Shown here piece by piece: positions 23,812 to 35,307 of a stretch of DNA of 64,000 nucleotides. The stretch is from NCBI RefSeq assembly GCF_002234675.1, contig NC_019880.2, positions 18,399,521-18,463,520 of the forward strand, in the 5' to 3' direction. This DNA comes from Oryzias latipes (taxonomy: Eukaryota; Chordata; Actinopteri; Beloniformes; Adrianichthyidae). The notes below the pieces were generated by a model that was not told the origin of the DNA, searched no databases, and worked only from the letters and a program-made list of their open reading frames with translations. The translations under genes were made by a program, and so were the position numbers. Position 1 is the first letter of the stretch; the number at the start of each line of letters is the position of its first letter.

Positions 23812-25560
23812 GGTCCTGTTCAAAAACCGCAGGACCTGGACTGCTCAAACCTGGATTAAATTATACATTAGATACTAAAGAACACATTAAATATAGTTTC
23901 TGATTTGTGAAACCTTCCTCTGATTTGTGAAAATCTGAAATAGATTGATGTTTATCGCATTTTACGCACTGAGTCCACCTTAGACCAGGTCCTGTTCAAA
24001 AACCGCAGGACCTGGACTGCTCAAACCTGGATTAAATAATAATTTAGATAGTAAAGAACACGTTAAACCCAGTTTCTGATTTGTGAAACCTTCCTCTGAT
24101 TTGTGAAAATGTGAAATAGGTTGATTTTTTATCCCATTTTACGCACTGAGTCCACCTTAGACCAGGTCCTGTTCAAAAACCGCAGGACCTGGACTGCTCA
24201 AACCTGGATTAAATTATACATTAGATACTAAAGAACACATTAAATATAGTTTCTGATTTGTGAAACCTTCCTCTGATTTGTGAAAATCTGAAATAGATTG
24301 ATGTTTATCGCATTTTACGCACTGAGTCCACCTTAGACCAGGTCCTGTTCAAAAACCGCAGGACCTGGACTGCTCAAACCTGGATTAAATAATAATTTAG
24401 ATAGTAAAGAACACGTTAAACCCAGTTTCTGATTTGTGAAACCTTCCTCTGATTTGTGAAAATGTGAAATAGGTTGATTTTTTATCCCATTTTACGCACT
24501 GAGTCCACCTTAGACCAGGTCCTGTTCAAAAACCGCAGGACCTGGACTGCTCAAACCTGGATTAAATTATACATTAGATACTAAAGAACACATTAAATAT
24601 AGTTTCTGATTTGTGAAACCTTCCTCTGATTTGTGAAAATCTGAAATAGATTGATGTTTATCGCATTTTACGCACTGAGTCCACCTTAGACCAGGTCCTG
24701 TTCAAAAACCGCAGGACCTGGACTGCTCAAACCTGGATTAAATAATAATTTAGATAGTAAAGAACACGTTAAACCCAGTTTCTGATTTGTGAAACCTTCC
24801 TCTGATTTGTGAAAATGTGAAATAGGTTGATTTTTTATCCCATTTTACACACTTAGTCCACTTCAGACCAGGTCCTGTTCAAAAACCGCAGGACCTGGAC
24901 TGCTCAAACCTGGATTAAATTATAATTAAGATGGTAAAGAACACTTACACACAGTTTCTGATTTGTGAAACCTTCCTCTGATTTGTGAAAATCTGAAATA
25001 GATTGATTTTTATCGCATTTTACGCACTGAGTCCACCTTAGACCAGGTCCTGTTCCAAAACCGCAGGACCTGGACTGCTCAAACCTGGATTAAATTATGC
25101 ATTAGATACTAAAGAATACATTAAATATAGTTTTTGATTTGTGAAACCTTCCTCTGATTTGTGAAAATCTGAAATAGATTGATTTTTACAGCATTTTACG
25201 CCCAGAGTCCACCTTAGACTAGGTCCTGTTTGAAAACCGCTGGACCTGGACTGCTCAAACCTGGATTAAATTATAATTAAAATAGTAAAGAACACAATAA
25301 ACACAGTTTCTGATTTGTGAAACCTTCCTCTGATTTGTGAAAATGTCAAATAGGTTGATTTTTATCCCATTTTACGCACTGAGTCCACTTCAGACCGGGT
25401 CCTGTTCAAAAACCGCTGGACCTGGACTGCTCAAACCTGGATTAAATTATAATTAAGATAGTAAAGAACACATTAAACACTGTTTCTGATTCGTGAAACC
25501 TTCCTCTGATTTGTGAAAATGTGAAATAGGTTGATTTTTATAGCATTTTACGCACTGAGT
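23812..25560 (+). repeat. satellite array, forward arm: 10 units of 175-177 bp
   Basis: Units start GGTCCTGTTCAAAAACCGCA at 23812, 23988, 24165, 24341, 24518, 24694, 24871, 25046, 25222 and 25398. Units 1/3/5 and 2/4/6 are near-identical within each set, so the first six form three copies of a 353-bp dimer. Each unit has a stem CCAGGTCCTG/CAGGACCTGG and a doubled TCTGATTTGTGAAA. Confidence 0.95.
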
Positions 25561-25802
25561 CTCAAAATCTCAACATACAAAAGAAACTGGGAAACAGATG
25601 TCAGATTGGACAAATAGTTATGGTCATGGTTAGCATGTACCACTGACTTAAGTTTTGTTTTTCTGTTCAATATTTCTTGGTTTGTTTTCTGATTTACTTT
25701 AAAGTCCCTGTTATGGTGTTTTCCTTAAAGTTGTCCTTCCCTTGTCCCCATTATCCTTAAATTGCATAAAATTCGATGAAATGATACTTTTTCCCACAGT
25801 GG
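25561..25802. other. spacer between the inverted satellite arms
   Basis: About 240 bp unrelated to the satellite, AT-rich, with no frame or inverted repeat I can assign. It is the loop of the large palindrome. Confidence 0.8.
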
Positions 25803-27409
25803 TGTTTGAACAGGACCCGGTCTGAAGTGGACTTAGTGCGTAAAATGTGATTAAAAATCAACTTATTTCACATTTTCACAAATCAGAGGAAGGTTTCACA
25901 AATCAGAAACAGCATTTATTGTGTTCTTTAGTATCTAAATTATTATTTAATCCAGGTTTGAGCAGTCCAGGTCCTGCGGTTTTGGACAGGACCTAGTCTA
26001 AGGTGGACTCAGTGCGTAAAATGCGATAAACATCAATCTATTTTAGATTTTTTACAAATCAGAGGAAGGTTTCACAAATCAGAAACTGGGTTTATTGTGT
26101 TCTTTACTATCTTAATTATAATTTAATCCAGGTTTGAGCAGTCCAGGTCCTGCGGTTTTTGAACAGGACCTGGTCTAAGGTGGACTCTGGGCGTAAAATG
26201 CGATAAAAATCAATCTATTTCACATTTTCACAAATCAGAGAAAGGTTTCACAAATCAGAAACTGTATTTAATGTGTTCTTTAGTATCTAATGCATAATTT
26301 AATCCAGGTTTGAGCAGTCCAGGTCCAGCGGTTTTTGAACAGGACCCGGTCTGAAGTGGACTCAGTGCGTAAAATGGGATAAAAATCAACCTATTTGACA
26401 TTTTCACAAATCAGAGGAAGGTTTCACAAATCAAAAACTATATTTAATGTATTCTTTAGTATCTAATGCATAATTTAATCCAGGTTTGAGCAGTCCAGGT
26501 CCTGCGGTTTTTGAACAGGACCTGGTCTAAGGTGGACTCAGTGCGTAAAATGGGATAAAAATCAACCTATTTCACATTTTCACAAATCAGAGGAAGGTTT
26601 CACAAATCAGAAACTATATTTAATGTGTTCTTTAGTATCTAATGTATAATTTAATCCAGGTTTGAGCAGTCCAGGTCCTGCGGTTTTTGAACAGGACCTG
26701 GTCTAAGGTGGACTCAGTGCGTAAAATGGGATAAAAATCAACCTATTTCACATTTTCACAAATCAGAGGAAGGTTTCACAAATCAGAAACTGGGTTTAAC
26801 GTGTTCTTTACTATCTAAATTATTATTTAATCCAGGTTTGAGCAGTCCAGGTCCTGCGGTTTTTGAACAGGACCTGGTCTAAGGTGGACTCAGTGCGTAA
26901 AATGCGATAAAAATCAATCTATTTCAGATTTTCACAAATCAGAGGAAGGTTTCACAAATCAGAAACTATATTTAATGTGTTCTTTAGTATCTAATGTATA
27001 ATTTAATCCAGGTTTGAGCAGTCCAGGTCCTGCGGTTTTTGAACAGGACCTGGTCTAAGGTGGACTCAGTGCGTAAAATGGGATAAAAAATCAACCTATT
27101 TCACATTTTCACAAATCAGAGGAAGGTTTCACAAATCAGAAACTGTGTTTAAGTGTTCTTTACTATCTTAATTATAATTTAATCCAGGTTTGAGCAGTCC
27201 AGGTCCTGCGGTTTTTGAACAGGACCTGGTCTGAAGTGGACTAAGTGTGTAAAATGGGATAAAAATCAACCTATTTCAGATTTTCACAAATCAGAGGAAG
27301 GTTTCACAAATCAGAAACTATATTTAATGTGTTCTTTAGTATCTAATGTATAATTTATCCAGGTTTGAGCAGTCCAGGTCCAGCGGTTTTTGAACAGGAC
27401 CCGGTTTTG
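25803..27409 (-). repeat. satellite array, reverse arm: about 9-10 units of ~176 bp
   Basis: The same unit in reverse complement. GAACAGGACC junctions recur near 25808, 25985, 26161, 26337, 26513, 26690, 26866, 27041, 27218 and 27392. The flanking unique DNA of the forward arm (23713-23811) also reappears inverted up to 27500, so the palindrome extends beyond the satellite itself. Confidence 0.95.
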
Positions 27410-27769
27410 GGTGATCTTAATGCGAAAAATGCAGCGGAATGTTTATTTTGTGCCTTCGCGAATCGGAAGCTGTGAATCGGAAGCCAACTTCAGCGTCGTG
27501 TGTTTGCCATGGTTCCGCAATCAATGAATATTCATTTGTGGGCGTTTCACAGACTATTTATGGACAAATATGGGCGTGTCATGAAGCCGCAAAAAACTGC
27601 GCTGCATTTAGAATCGGTTGTGATTTATTAAGGGAAAGATGCGCAGGATGTGCGTGCGCACGGTTTTCTAAATCCAAATATTTCTTTGCGTACGCACGTC
27701 CTATGTTTCATCCGTACGCCATTTCTGACGCAAATCCTACGCAAAGTTTTATAAATGAGGCCCCCAGTC

Positions 27770-29220
27770 CTCCCTTTACCCTGGCCAGTTGGTATTTGAA
27801 ATCTTTTTTTTCTTTGTTGGAAAAACAAGGTAATACTTTTTTTTTTATTTGTTTTAGAAAAACCCTGCAAAGTAGTGCAAAGTATATGTGAAAAACGAAT
27901 GTATGAGTCCTGCAATACATTCAAGAAAGAAAACCAACTTGAAGGTGTAGCACTTGTGTCAAACTTAACCAGCAAAAGCTACACAAAGTTACTAGGTTCT
28001 ATTTACGAAGAGAAGAAAAAACAACAATGTGTTTAAATAACAGAGGGCAGGTTTATTACATTACCTTTCACAACACAAAATAGAAAAACAACATAAACAA
28101 TAATTTGTTCCTAAAACTGAATTCTTTTACAAAATAAATCAGCTTTATAAAAAAATAGTATAAAATAAATTGTCCTTTGTCTCGTTTGTGCACTCAATTT
28201 GTTCTCTACCCGGGTAGGATAAATTAATGTGTATGGGAATGTTCCTTATCTCTTGTCCTGTCAGATTGGGTTCAATCCTGTTGATGGGAATCAGTAACAG
28301 CTGGCCACACTGTACGTCAATCTTCAACAGGATACTCTCGTTCTACGCCTGGCTCGCCATCCACTTCCAACGAAGAATTGTAGTCCGAGCTACAATTGAG
28401 GGTCATCAAAAACAATTCTGCACATAGTACAGAATAAATCAGACACATTATAATCTATATTTCAAGTGAGATCTCATCTTCCAATAGACTCAATATCTTT
28501 TCCCTGTAATTTGGAAATTGTTTTTATGGTTTTCTTTTTTTAGTAGTTCACCAAAACCAATTTACGAACAGAAAATTCAGTAATCCTTTTAACAAGTATT
28601 TACTATTAGTAAAAGGAATTTCCCTTTCCACAAATCTGAAAAAAATAACTGTATGAATAAAGTTTTAACAAATAAAATTATTATAACCATGGTATAATAC
28701 AATTCTTTTTAAACAATTAATACTTCAACCACCTTTTCAATTAACTTTTCAAAAGTACATATTCACGCATATGTATACCAGAAAGAGATCAAATAAAGTA
28801 AACATTTATAACACAGTTAATACACAACTTAACATTTTCTACATACTCCGAATTGTTTTGTTCCCCTTTTTAACAAAATTTAATTTAAAACATAACCGTC
28901 AACTCCACATACAACTCTTTCCTACTCACCGGAGTTTCCAAGAATTCTTATACACGACACGCGTTCACAACGTAGCCGCTCTGAAAATGTTCTTTCGGCA
29001 CACAACGTAACCGATCTCAAAAAACAAAAAGTAGCTTATTTTAACTCTTTAAATTATTTTTCTGCTTCCGTCTATAACACTGCCGATCTTTCTCTGCTGG
29101 TCACGCAGCTCCTTCTCTGCCTCGTGCTTGCAAGAAAAAAAAACACGCAGACACAAGATGGCACCCTCCACAGAGCCCTGCATGGTATGCCTGGAGGGCC
29201 AAACCATCTCTACCGCAAAT
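27770..29220 (-). other. no host gene recognised; possible minus-strand transcribed element
   Basis: AT-rich. On the minus strand a GC-richer leader (about 29.10-29.22 kb) precedes a CTCCGGTGAGTAGG donor-like site near 28930. After T-rich DNA there is a TTTTTTTCAGATTTGTGG acceptor-like site near 28640, then a short frame (28145-28327, 60 codons) of no known family. This is compatible with an unclassified retroelement or retrotransposed unit. Confidence 0.25.
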
Positions 29221-29499
29221 GAAAAATTAACCCTTTAATTGCCAGTAGGAAAATTAAATGCTTTTTCTAAGTGGGTTACAAAGGGAAAAAGAGTTGCAAG
29301 AAAAGAGGATCCTCTTGATGATAAATGCAAGGATCAGTGTGACTATGGGAGAAACAAAAACCCAGGATAACTCTTGACCAAAACTTACCAGGAGAAACAC
29401 AAGTACAGTATGTTTTAGGCCGTTTTAAGGTAGCAGTCCAGCTTGTCAAAGAAAAACTCTTAGACAAATGACTCACTGTGTTTTTCGTGTTTTGAACTT

Positions 29500-30075
29500 G
29501 TTCTTGTAGCGTTTTTCTTATAATGGAAAACATATAAAAAAAACGTAAGATTAAAACGGCAATTCTGAATATTTCTTTATTTAAATTGTGGCAAATTAGA
29601 ATTTCGTTTAAAAAGATCGTATTTGTTGCATAGAAAATGCAATAGGCGGGGCAATCTCCGTGCTTTGTTCCATTCTGATGCATCCACCTATAGATGACTA
29701 GATCCATGTACGCCTTCATTTTTCTCATCAGACCTGGCATCTGGCTCAAAACTGGATTGCTCCTGAACTAATCACCAATTTTGTCGCACTGGTAATATTT
29801 GGTTGGCAGTGTGAGGGGCAGTAAGCTAGCAGGAGAGCGTCCATACAGATGGACAATGGAAAAATGAAGAAAGGCTCACTCCATGCCAACGTACCGCCTC
29901 CAACTCAGAGGCAAAATTCCAATGAATTCCTGCAGCCCTGCAGAAATTATTGTCCTAAAAAACAACACAGGATATGGGATTTTGCCTAAAAAGGGCATAT
30001 TCATAATCAAAAGCCCACTGAGAACACTTTTACAAAAGATCAAAAGATGATCAGAGTGGAACTTAAAATACAGTG
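29500..30075. repeat. 'GAGGGGCTGTAAG' family, copy 3
   Basis: Shares TTCCATTCTGATGCATCCAC, ACTAGATCCATGTACGCC, GTGAGGGGCAGTAAG, CCAATGAATTCCTGCAG and AAAAGATGATCAGAGTGG with the copies at 8.4 and 62.13 kb. The 157-codon minus-strand frame at 29276-29749 runs through it and is a chance frame. Confidence 0.7.
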
Positions 30076-30129
30076 AAGGAAAATACAAATACATTTTCTT
30101 TTTAAGATAATACAGCTGTTTTTTCATGA

Positions 30130-31110
30130 GCAGAGAATGAACATTTCACTTAGGCATTTAGGTGCATTAGACTCTGTTATTCCATTAATGAAACTAAGTA
30201 CTGAAGTAATGGGTCGAGAGAGAACTCTGCCAGCAAACATTTCCTCCATACAGTCCATAATTAAAGCAAACGATAACACAATTACAAACCATTGAGCAGG
30301 AATTCTGGGTATTCCACATCAGCAAACACAACTGCCTCTGTGTATATTATTCATGTATTTTGACATAACATGTTTGTTTTACATTGATTATGTCACTTAC
30401 TAGCACCTGAACTGATTAGACATCAACATGATGAAAGTCATGAACCATTTAATTTTACAAATGGCTGAAGCTTAGATCCAAACCCCAAAGGAGATTATAG
30501 TTTCATTACCTAGTTAATGGCAGTGTATACACAGCATGTTGTTGCTTTGAATCTGATCTTTCCACCTGCTGCACTGTCGCTTCTCGCCCACACAAAGAAA
30601 AACTTTATTGCAGAAGCTTTTACTTCAATACCAAAACATAAAAACGGTCGTCTTTGTTTTTGTTGTCTTTAATTCTTTTGCTGAGTCCTTGAATTTCCCT
30701 CTTTGCCTCTGCACAAACACAATAAACTTTCAGCCTGCCTAACTTCATTTCCTTTTTCCTGTGAATTGGGAGCTGCCACCATCAAAGCTCGAGTTGGGAA
30801 ATAATCCAGACAGACAGCAGCGAGATGTGTGCGATACACCCAGCACTGAGCTCTTAAATCACTACCTTTTATGATGAACGCTGGCAGGATGCAAATTCAA
30901 AGCTGTAAACAAATCCATCCTTGTGCTGCCTACTGTCTCTGAACAGACACGTTTAAAGTTAAATGGGATTGCAGCTCCCTCCAGTGAGAGGTCATGTGAA
31001 AATAATTATATTAACACTGACTTACACTGTAAGCATCACAGACCTTAGCCTCTGCATCCCTTAAACTACAGTATGATGAATAGATATTTTAAATTCAGCA
31101 TTTGTCATTT
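30130..31110. other. candidate conserved non-coding region
   Basis: Repeat-poor sequence with no coding potential. It includes AGTTAATGGCAGTG near 30515, CAATTTAA/TTAATTTT cores, and a more mixed-composition block at 30750-30990 (GGGAAATAATCCAGACAGAC and GCAAATTCAAAGCTGTAAAC). It looks unlike the surrounding repeats. Conservation is untested. Confidence 0.25.
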
Positions 31111-31399
31111 AACTCATGGAGCTTTAAAAAAAAAGAATAACAATTTTTAAACTGACAACTTTGCAAGATATCAAATTATAAAAATGTCTACTATTAAATA
31201 ATTCATTACATTTTTATAACTTCAAAAGGGTTCAGGTAAAAGTGAGTTTGATGCTTTTGTTTTTGCATTTGCTCCTTTCTTTGTCTGGCAGTCATGAAAA
31301 ATTCTGGGCTTGCCTGGGATTCAAAGCCCAGTTTGGGAAGGAGCTAAACTAGTACCTCGCATGAAAAGAAACTGGGTTTAGTAATTTTATTATTGTTTT

Positions 31400-32657
31400 T
31401 TTTTACTCTGTATTAAGGGAAAGGCACACAATAGTAAATACTACCTAGAAGGAGCTGCATTTCCAGAAGAAAATCCAGGATTGAATGCTGTATTACTGAA
31501 TGAAAGCTGCATTTGCTGAAGAAATGGCTGAAATGTTAAAAATTTGAAGATGTTGCTAAAGTGGCTAAAAGTGCTAGCATTGTGATCAGCATACTATAAT
31601 GACTTAGAAAAAAACGTTGCTTGAAAAATTGTAGAAGGAGTTCAGCGCAAGGTTTCCCCATGTATTTCAATGGAGCAAAAAGTCTTGCAAATCCTGGAAT
31701 ATCTTGAAAAGTTCAAGGATTTAAAAAACAAAATGTCATAGCTGGAATAAGCTGAATGAAAGCCTAATTTGCAGAAGAAATGGCAGTAGCGCAGAAAATG
31801 TGAAAATGTTGCTAAAATGGCTAAAAGTGTTAGAATTTTCAAAACGTAGCTTAAGATGCTAAATATGCTAACTATGCTAGTTATGTTAATGTGTTAAAAG
31901 CGCTAGCATTGCGATCAGCATCATCAACGCAATCGGAAAAACACATTGCTTAAAAGTATCACAATGGTATGAGCTACATGTGAAAAGTTGAGAGAAAATC
32001 CACTTTTCTTTTAAAATGGCGGCTTTTCTAGTGATTTTATCTCCATAGCAACCAGTTTATGTTTGGGTCGCCTAGGGATAATAAACAAATCAACATCAGT
32101 TTCAGATGAATCTGAAAAAAATAACTTTTGGACATCCTTAGCAACGGAGGTTGTTTGTTAACCACGACCACATTCCTCATATGTCCATATCCCATGTATT
32201 TCAATATGTTCAGTTCCAGCCACGTATGCAGTTAAACGCAATATTCACCTCGGGTTTGTCATAAAATGGCCGCAAACCGTAGGTGGTGTTGCCATCCCAA
32301 AACGTATGTTGTCGTCAAAAGCCTTTGAGCATTTCAATGTGTCCCTAGCTAAAAGTATGTTGAAGTTATAATGGTTGAAAGAAACAAAGGTTTTCAAGGA
32401 TTCTCCATGTATTCAAATGGAGCAAAAATCCTGGAATATCCTGGAATATCTTGAAGGGTCAAGGATTAGAAGGACCAAAAGTCATAGCTGAAAGGAATAA
32501 ACTGAAAGAGCTGAACACTGTAATAGTAGAATGGTTAAAATAGGTGAAAAATTGAAGAAGTTTAAAATTGCTTCACATTTTGGCACAAAATGGTCGCCAA
32601 ACTGTAAGTGATGTTGCCATCCCATAATGATATCAAAACTCATGTTATAGTCCAAAG
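31400..32657. repeat. left part of a large dispersed repeat (GCTAAAAGTGCTAGCATT type)
   Basis: Contains TGCTAAATATGCTAACTATG runs, repeated TCCTGGAATATCTTGAA(A/G)(A/G)G lines at about 31690 and 32435, and GCCATCCCA(A/T)AA.. lines near 32290 and 32620. It continues at 33508-33590 and 35308-35520 after two later insertions. Non-coding and of unknown class. Confidence 0.65.
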
Positions 32658-33499
32658 CAGGGGTCGGGAACCTTTTTGGCCGTGAGAGCCATAAACGCCA
32701 CATATTTTTAAATGTAATTTCGAAAGAGCCATACAATATTGAAGTGTCCCTTTCCAACACTGAGGCACGGTGAGTTAACCTCTTTTAAGGTTCTTGATTC
32801 CGGTTACTGCAGGCCGTAACCAACGCCGTACAATTAATTCAGCAACTCCTCAATCTCTCCACCGAGACGAGAGCGCTTCTCCCAACTTTTTATTCGCTCC
32901 CTGCGCAGCAGCCCTCCCATTTCCCTTATTCGGCCCATGGCTCAACCCCTTTGGTCATAACTACCTAACAACAGGCTGAGTGACAGAACTGAGAGCCAAT
33001 CAGCATCTCTGCTTGATGCGTTCAATGAACTCCAGAATTTAGAACGCGACCCAACAACAGCCAACCCATCCAATTCAGTCCGCAAAAACATGTTTAAAAC
33101 TAAATATACAAGTGAATGTGTGCATTTTATGTAATTTCAACACTTTTAAAGTACAATAAGTCTGTGGATTCTTTTTTAATAACGTTGCTCTGCTGTTGCT
33201 AATAAATGATGAGGATTTCTTACCATTATTACGACTTCTGGTGCTGCATGGTTTTGCTGATGGTCTAGTCTGGTTGATACGTGGTTAGTTTAAGCTTCAT
33301 GCAGACGTTGAGACTTTAAACGTGATCGTAGGTTGGTCTGAATGTTCTGTAGATGTGAGAAAGACTGCTCACATATGCGGAGTCCGAGAAGGACTGGTGT
33401 AATTAAAAAAAAAAGTATAATTAAAGATTTGTCTTCGAGCCACATGTGACCATCAAAAGAGCTATAAATGGTTCGTGAGCCATAGGTTCCCGACCCCTG
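32658..33499. mobile_element. hAT-type DNA transposon, non-autonomous, with perfect 8-bp TSD
   Basis: The ends CAGGGGTCGGGAACC and GGTTCCCGACCCCTG are perfect inverted repeats. The flanks are GTCCAAAG on the left (32650-32657) and GTCCAAAG on the right (33500-33507). Subterminal GAGAGCCATA/TGAGCCATAGG fits a common fish hAT family. At 842 bp, no transposase remains. Confidence 0.9.
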
Positions 33500-33900
33500 G
33501 TCCAAAGCCTTGTAAGCATTAAAATGTTTGAATGGTGTTTCTGGCTAAAAGTATGTTGAAGTTATAATGGTTGAAAGAAACAAAGGTTTTAAAGGTGTGC
33601 CCATTCAACCATTCATCCTCCATTTTTCTTTCTTTTTTTATTCCGTTTTGTCCCTTTCGGGGTCACTGGGCTGCCGGAGCCTATCCCGGCCACTTGTGGG
33701 CGAAGGCAGGGGAAAGGTTGCCAGTCTGGCGAAGGGTAGAATGTCCGCAATCACACACCCATTCACTCTCACACTCACACCTATGGACAATTTAGAGTTG
33801 CCAATTAACCTATGAAGCGCGTTTTTGGACGGTGGGAGGAAGCCGGAGATCCCGGAGAAAATCCACGCATGCACGGGGAGAACATGCAAACTCCACCAGG

Positions 33901-35295
33901 GGTTGACATAGCCCAGAAATTTGCACTGGCCCACAGGGCCAGTAGTTTTTGAAACTTACTGGCCCTGCCTGAAAGTTACTGGCCCGACACCGCGCATAGC
34001 GGGACCCGCCGCTCCGCAGGTGCTTGCAACTTTAGGGGGGTCCGGGGGCATGCCCCCCCGGAAACTTTTAATATGGTGCAATTTGGTGCATTCTGGTGAC
34101 ATCACTTATTTCTACACTTTTCAATGACTGAAAATAGACCATATTAAACTTAAATCTGCTCTAGTCTGTTTCAGATGTTTTGAAGAGAGCACTGCAGTGT
34201 AGTAGGTAACACTAGTTCAGAAGTTTTCATGGTGCTTCTAACGGCAAATATCGCAATAAATCATAAACCTTAAATGTGTTAAAACAATCTAATGGCAGCT
34301 TGAACCATTTAACGAATCAAATAAATCCTTTAATGCATTTGACCAATCGGATGGACGCCTTCACATTGTTGACCAATCAGATGGAGCCCTGTTATGTTAG
34401 ATGTTTGTAACCTATGTCAACGTGGGTCATTTGGAGTATAATTTTTAAACTGGGAATGGTTATTTGGTTATTTTGCTGTTTGTTTATATACCGCAAATTA
34501 TATCGTTATCGCAATTTTAATCTCTGATATCGCATATCGCGAGTTTTCCTCATATTGTGCAGGTCTAACTGAGATCATTCAGCTAACTAGAAATACTTAC
34601 TGCTTACAGTGTTGTAAAGAAAAACAAAATTAAGTAGTTTAACATTCTACTGCATTTGAGTCTGAGATTCAGGTATTTGGAGTTGCCTTTAATTCTTTGA
34701 CATTCAGCTTAAAGCTTAGTGGATACAGTTTCATCTTCAATGCATTCATTAAATATCTTGCTGTCCATACAACTAATTATACCCACTACTCCATCTAACA
34801 TATTCCTTTCTATTCCTGCCATGTCTTCCACATCTCTGACATGCTTCAGTCTCTCTTCAGTGACGGTGTCGGATTTATAATCAAATGTAATAATAACCCA
34901 CTGGCTTGTTCCTTCGTTGTTGCTGTTTAACATTGTTTTGTATTGAATTGTTACATTCAATAAAGTTTGAAAAAAAAAAGTAGTTTAGCGCGTGCCGCGT
35001 GGTGCTCGGAAGTGAAAGCCGCGCGCGCGCAGGCGGGAGAGAAGGAGAAGTGATCAAAGGTTTCCCATAGAAACCCTTGAAGTCTGAACACAGGACTAGC
35101 AGAAAAACTAAATTATGAAGACGAGGTAAATCTACACGTTTTCGCAAAATTTACTTTATTGAAAAAGGTGAAGAATGTATAAACCGTTAGATATTTTAGT
35201 GGCCCGAGCGGACAAGTGAAAAGTAAAGTCTTGTGGTCCGCACTGCTCGAAAAACAGGACCGGGCCAGCGGACAAATGGCTATGTCGAGCCCTGT
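33901..35295. mobile_element. DNA element with GGGTTGACATAGCC / GGCTATGTCGAGCCC ends
   Basis: Imperfect inverted ends and TGGCCCGA/ACTGGCCC motifs at both sides (33925-33995 and 35200-35275). The flanks TCCAC.. on both sides are compatible with a degraded duplication. It interrupts the dispersed repeat at the CTCCACACAG point. A further MITE fragment lies inside at 34238-34567. Confidence 0.55.
34238..34567 (-). mobile_element. hAT-type MITE (TAGGGCTGCACAATAT family), truncated copy
   Basis: Reverse-oriented. It ends CATATTGTGCAGGTCTA at 34567 and shares TTGACCAATC(G/A)GATGGA blocks, TATATCGTTATCGC and AATATCGCAATAAATCAT with the copies at 44081 and 63285. Its other end is missing. Confidence 0.75.
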
Positions 35296-35307
35296 CCACA
35301 CAGAAAA

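Larger units (their letters stand above)
22444..27763. mobile_element. PIF/Harbinger-type DNA transposon with an internal inverted satellite array
   Basis: The ends GGGCCTCATTTATAAA (22444-22459) and its exact complement (27748-27763) are flanked by CCA on both sides (22441-22443 and 27764-27766), a 3-bp duplication as in PIF/Harbinger. Subterminal regions are rich in GCGTACGCAC motifs. Inside are relics of the two proteins such elements encode, a HARBI1-like nuclease and a Myb/SANT-like protein, and an inverted array of a ~176-bp satellite. The element is 5.32 kb and cannot encode its own transposase now. Confidence 0.88.
33603..35307. mobile_element. insertion bounded by 13-bp TSD, itself interrupted
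   Basis: AAAGGTGTGCCCA occurs at about 33591-33603 and 35308-35320, flanking a segment absent from the host repeat. Its left part (33604-33900) is the reverse of the dispersed repeat at 1.04 kb: GGTCACTGGGCTGCC, CCAATTAACCTATG, GGGAGAACATGCAAACTCCA. The remainder is a second element (33901-35295). The long TSD suggests a retroposon. Confidence 0.7.

Noticed and set aside
23812..27409. Regularly spaced repeats that might suggest a CRISPR array
   Set aside because: There are no unique spacers: the whole 176-bp unit is repeated, in both orientations, in a vertebrate genome.
27439..27891. A 150-codon plus-strand frame over the right end of the Harbinger element
   Set aside because: It runs through the inverted copy of the Myb-like leader, the terminal repeat and flanking DNA, so it cannot be one gene.
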